In this document: one piece after another, positions 7,529 through 8,170 of the stretch
Layout: each line of letters starts with the position of its first letter
Position numbering within the stretch: the first letter of the stretch is position 1
Source: Flavobacteriales bacterium UBA2040
GTDB lineage: Bacteria > Bacteroidota > Bacteroidia > Flavobacteriales_D > Crocinitomicaceae
NCBI GenBank assembly: GCA_002332715.1
Contig: DDBE01000163.1
Location: forward strand, 4,483 to 12,652
Length of the DNA: 8,170 nt
Direction of reading: 5' to 3'
The notes under the pieces: model-generated
What the model saw: only the letters and a program-made list of their open reading frames with translations
Told to the model about the DNA's origin: nothing
Databases searched by the model: none
Program-made: the position numbers and the translations under genes

Positions 7529-8170
7529 AGCTTCCTCCTAAATCTAAATATTTCTTATAAAACTTTGGCGAATTCCCTTCTGGGACAGCAATCCACTCAT
7601 TCTTAAACTTTACAAAATCTTTTCCTTTACTGTCTTTAGCGAAGTCTCCGGTGATTTTTAAATCTTTTTTATCGACCACATCACTTACAGCAGCTTCCTC
7701 GGTTTTAAAGCCTTTCAAGGTCACCTTGCCATTTTGGTCAGGTGGAAACAAACAACCGTTTTCATCGCAAACTTGAAACGAATATTCGAATTTCACATCT
7801 ACATCACCTTTTTCAAGAATCTCGACTTTTTGTTTAAAGACACCCAACCTCTCAAAGTATAGTGATTCACCCAAATCATCAACATGCTTGTGTGGTTTTG
7901 AAGCGTCTTGAAGCTTACCAATTAATTTGTACTTCGCAGGATTCGATGTGAACTTGAACGTCGTTGGGTATCCTGTCAAATCTGCTTTATTAGGATCGTG
8001 ATTAACCGAAAAAATATGCCATCCATTCAATAATTTCGCTTTACAAACGATGTAGGCGTGACTATCATCGATTCGTTCCACGGAAAAACTCCAGGTAATT
8101 TTAGTGGACCAACTATCCATCTGAGCCATACTATGGCTAGAAACAAATAGAAAGAGAGTGATAAGTAAAA
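7518..8170 (-). CDS. Secreted DsbD N-terminal (alpha) domain protein, 5' end beyond the window
   Basis: This is the periplasmic thiol-reductase module that in typical DsbD proteins is fused in front of the membrane domain; here it is a separate gene. The frame stays open past the ATG at 8129 to the window edge, adding at least LLITLFLFVSSHS. That hydrophobic run followed by SMA-Q is a signal peptide, so the ATG at 8129 lies inside it and the true start is outside the window. The visible part is 216 codons. Counting from that internal Met, the mature domain includes a beta-rich core (about 10-140) with the redox pair C121 and C126 in VCDENGCLFPP. This matches the C-x(4-5)-C...PP pattern of DsbD alpha domains. 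A tail (about 145-203) contains no further cysteine. The gene overlaps the dsbD-like gene by 11 bp in another frame, so the two are probably translated together and work as one electron-transfer chain: thioredoxin, membrane domain, thioredoxin-like domain, then this protein. Confidence 0.85.
   Translation of the reverse strand, partial: LLITLFLFVSSHSMAQMDSWSTKITWSFSVERIDDSHAYIVCKAKLLNGWHIFSVNHDPNKADLTGYPTTFKFTSNPAKYKLIGKLQDASKPHKHVDDLGESLYFERLGVFKQKVEILEKGDVDVKFEYSFQVCDENGCLFPPDQNGKVTLKGFKTEEAAVSDVVDKKDLKITGDFAKDSKGKDFVKFKNEWIAVPEGNSPKFYKKYLDLGGSYAK
7529..7540 (-). promoter_or_regulatory. Consensus Shine-Dalgarno for the dsbD-like gene, inside the upstream coding sequence
   Basis: Read on the reverse strand, AGGAGG (7539-7534) is followed by five bases (AAGCT) and the ATG at 7528. 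This is a textbook ribosome-binding site with ideal spacing. It lies within the Gly-Gly-Ser codons near the end of the upstream gene, whose stop is at 7518-7520. The other three starts in the window show no such motif. It may support translational coupling or reinitiation, or reflect Gly-Gly codon choice by chance. Confidence 0.5.

Noticed and set aside
3596..8170. A defence or mobile-element island centred on the helicase gene
   Set aside because: The helicase has all RecG-specific features, including the translocation motif, and its neighbours are housekeeping envelope and redox genes. There are no integrase, transposase, tRNA or terminal-repeat signs.

Overview
The window looks like ordinary chromosomal DNA from a member of the Bacteroidota, most likely Flavobacteriales. 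The evidence is moderately low GC (roughly 40 % by eye), start codons that mostly lack Shine-Dalgarno sequences, TAnnTTTG-like promoter elements, and the gene types present: an FAA1-type acyl-CoA synthetase, a DUF5723-like envelope protein and a Bacteroidota-style DsbD. A placement near the Crocinitomicaceae is possible, but that is only an impression.

Layout: a short AT-rich leader (1-178) precedes a forward-strand long-chain acyl-CoA synthetase (179-1945). It converges on four reverse-strand genes. Read in their direction of transcription (right to left) these are: a secreted DsbD N-terminal-type domain protein whose 5' end lies beyond the window (8170-7518); a DsbD-like membrane thiol:disulfide reductase with a C-terminal thioredoxin domain (7528-5744), overlapping it by 11 bp; recG (5692-3596), 51 bp further on; and a secreted DUF5723-like beta-rich protein (3449-1989), 146 bp further on and probably a separate transcription unit, because a hairpin resembling a terminator follows recG.

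How they work together: the two dsb genes together rebuild a complete DsbD (alpha, beta and gamma domains). That system would carry electrons from cytoplasmic thioredoxin across the inner membrane to periplasmic targets. The domain split, an extra helical segment in front of the membrane part, and a consensus Shine-Dalgarno at the overlapping start are the most unusual points here. RecG (replication-fork repair) and the acyl-CoA synthetase (fatty-acid activation) are housekeeping genes with no clear functional link to the neighbouring genes.

No RNA genes, mobile elements, CRISPR arrays or phage genes were seen, and no stretch longer than 300 bases lacks a gene. I found no convincing new biological system. 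The findings concern gene architecture and small regulatory-looking repeats.
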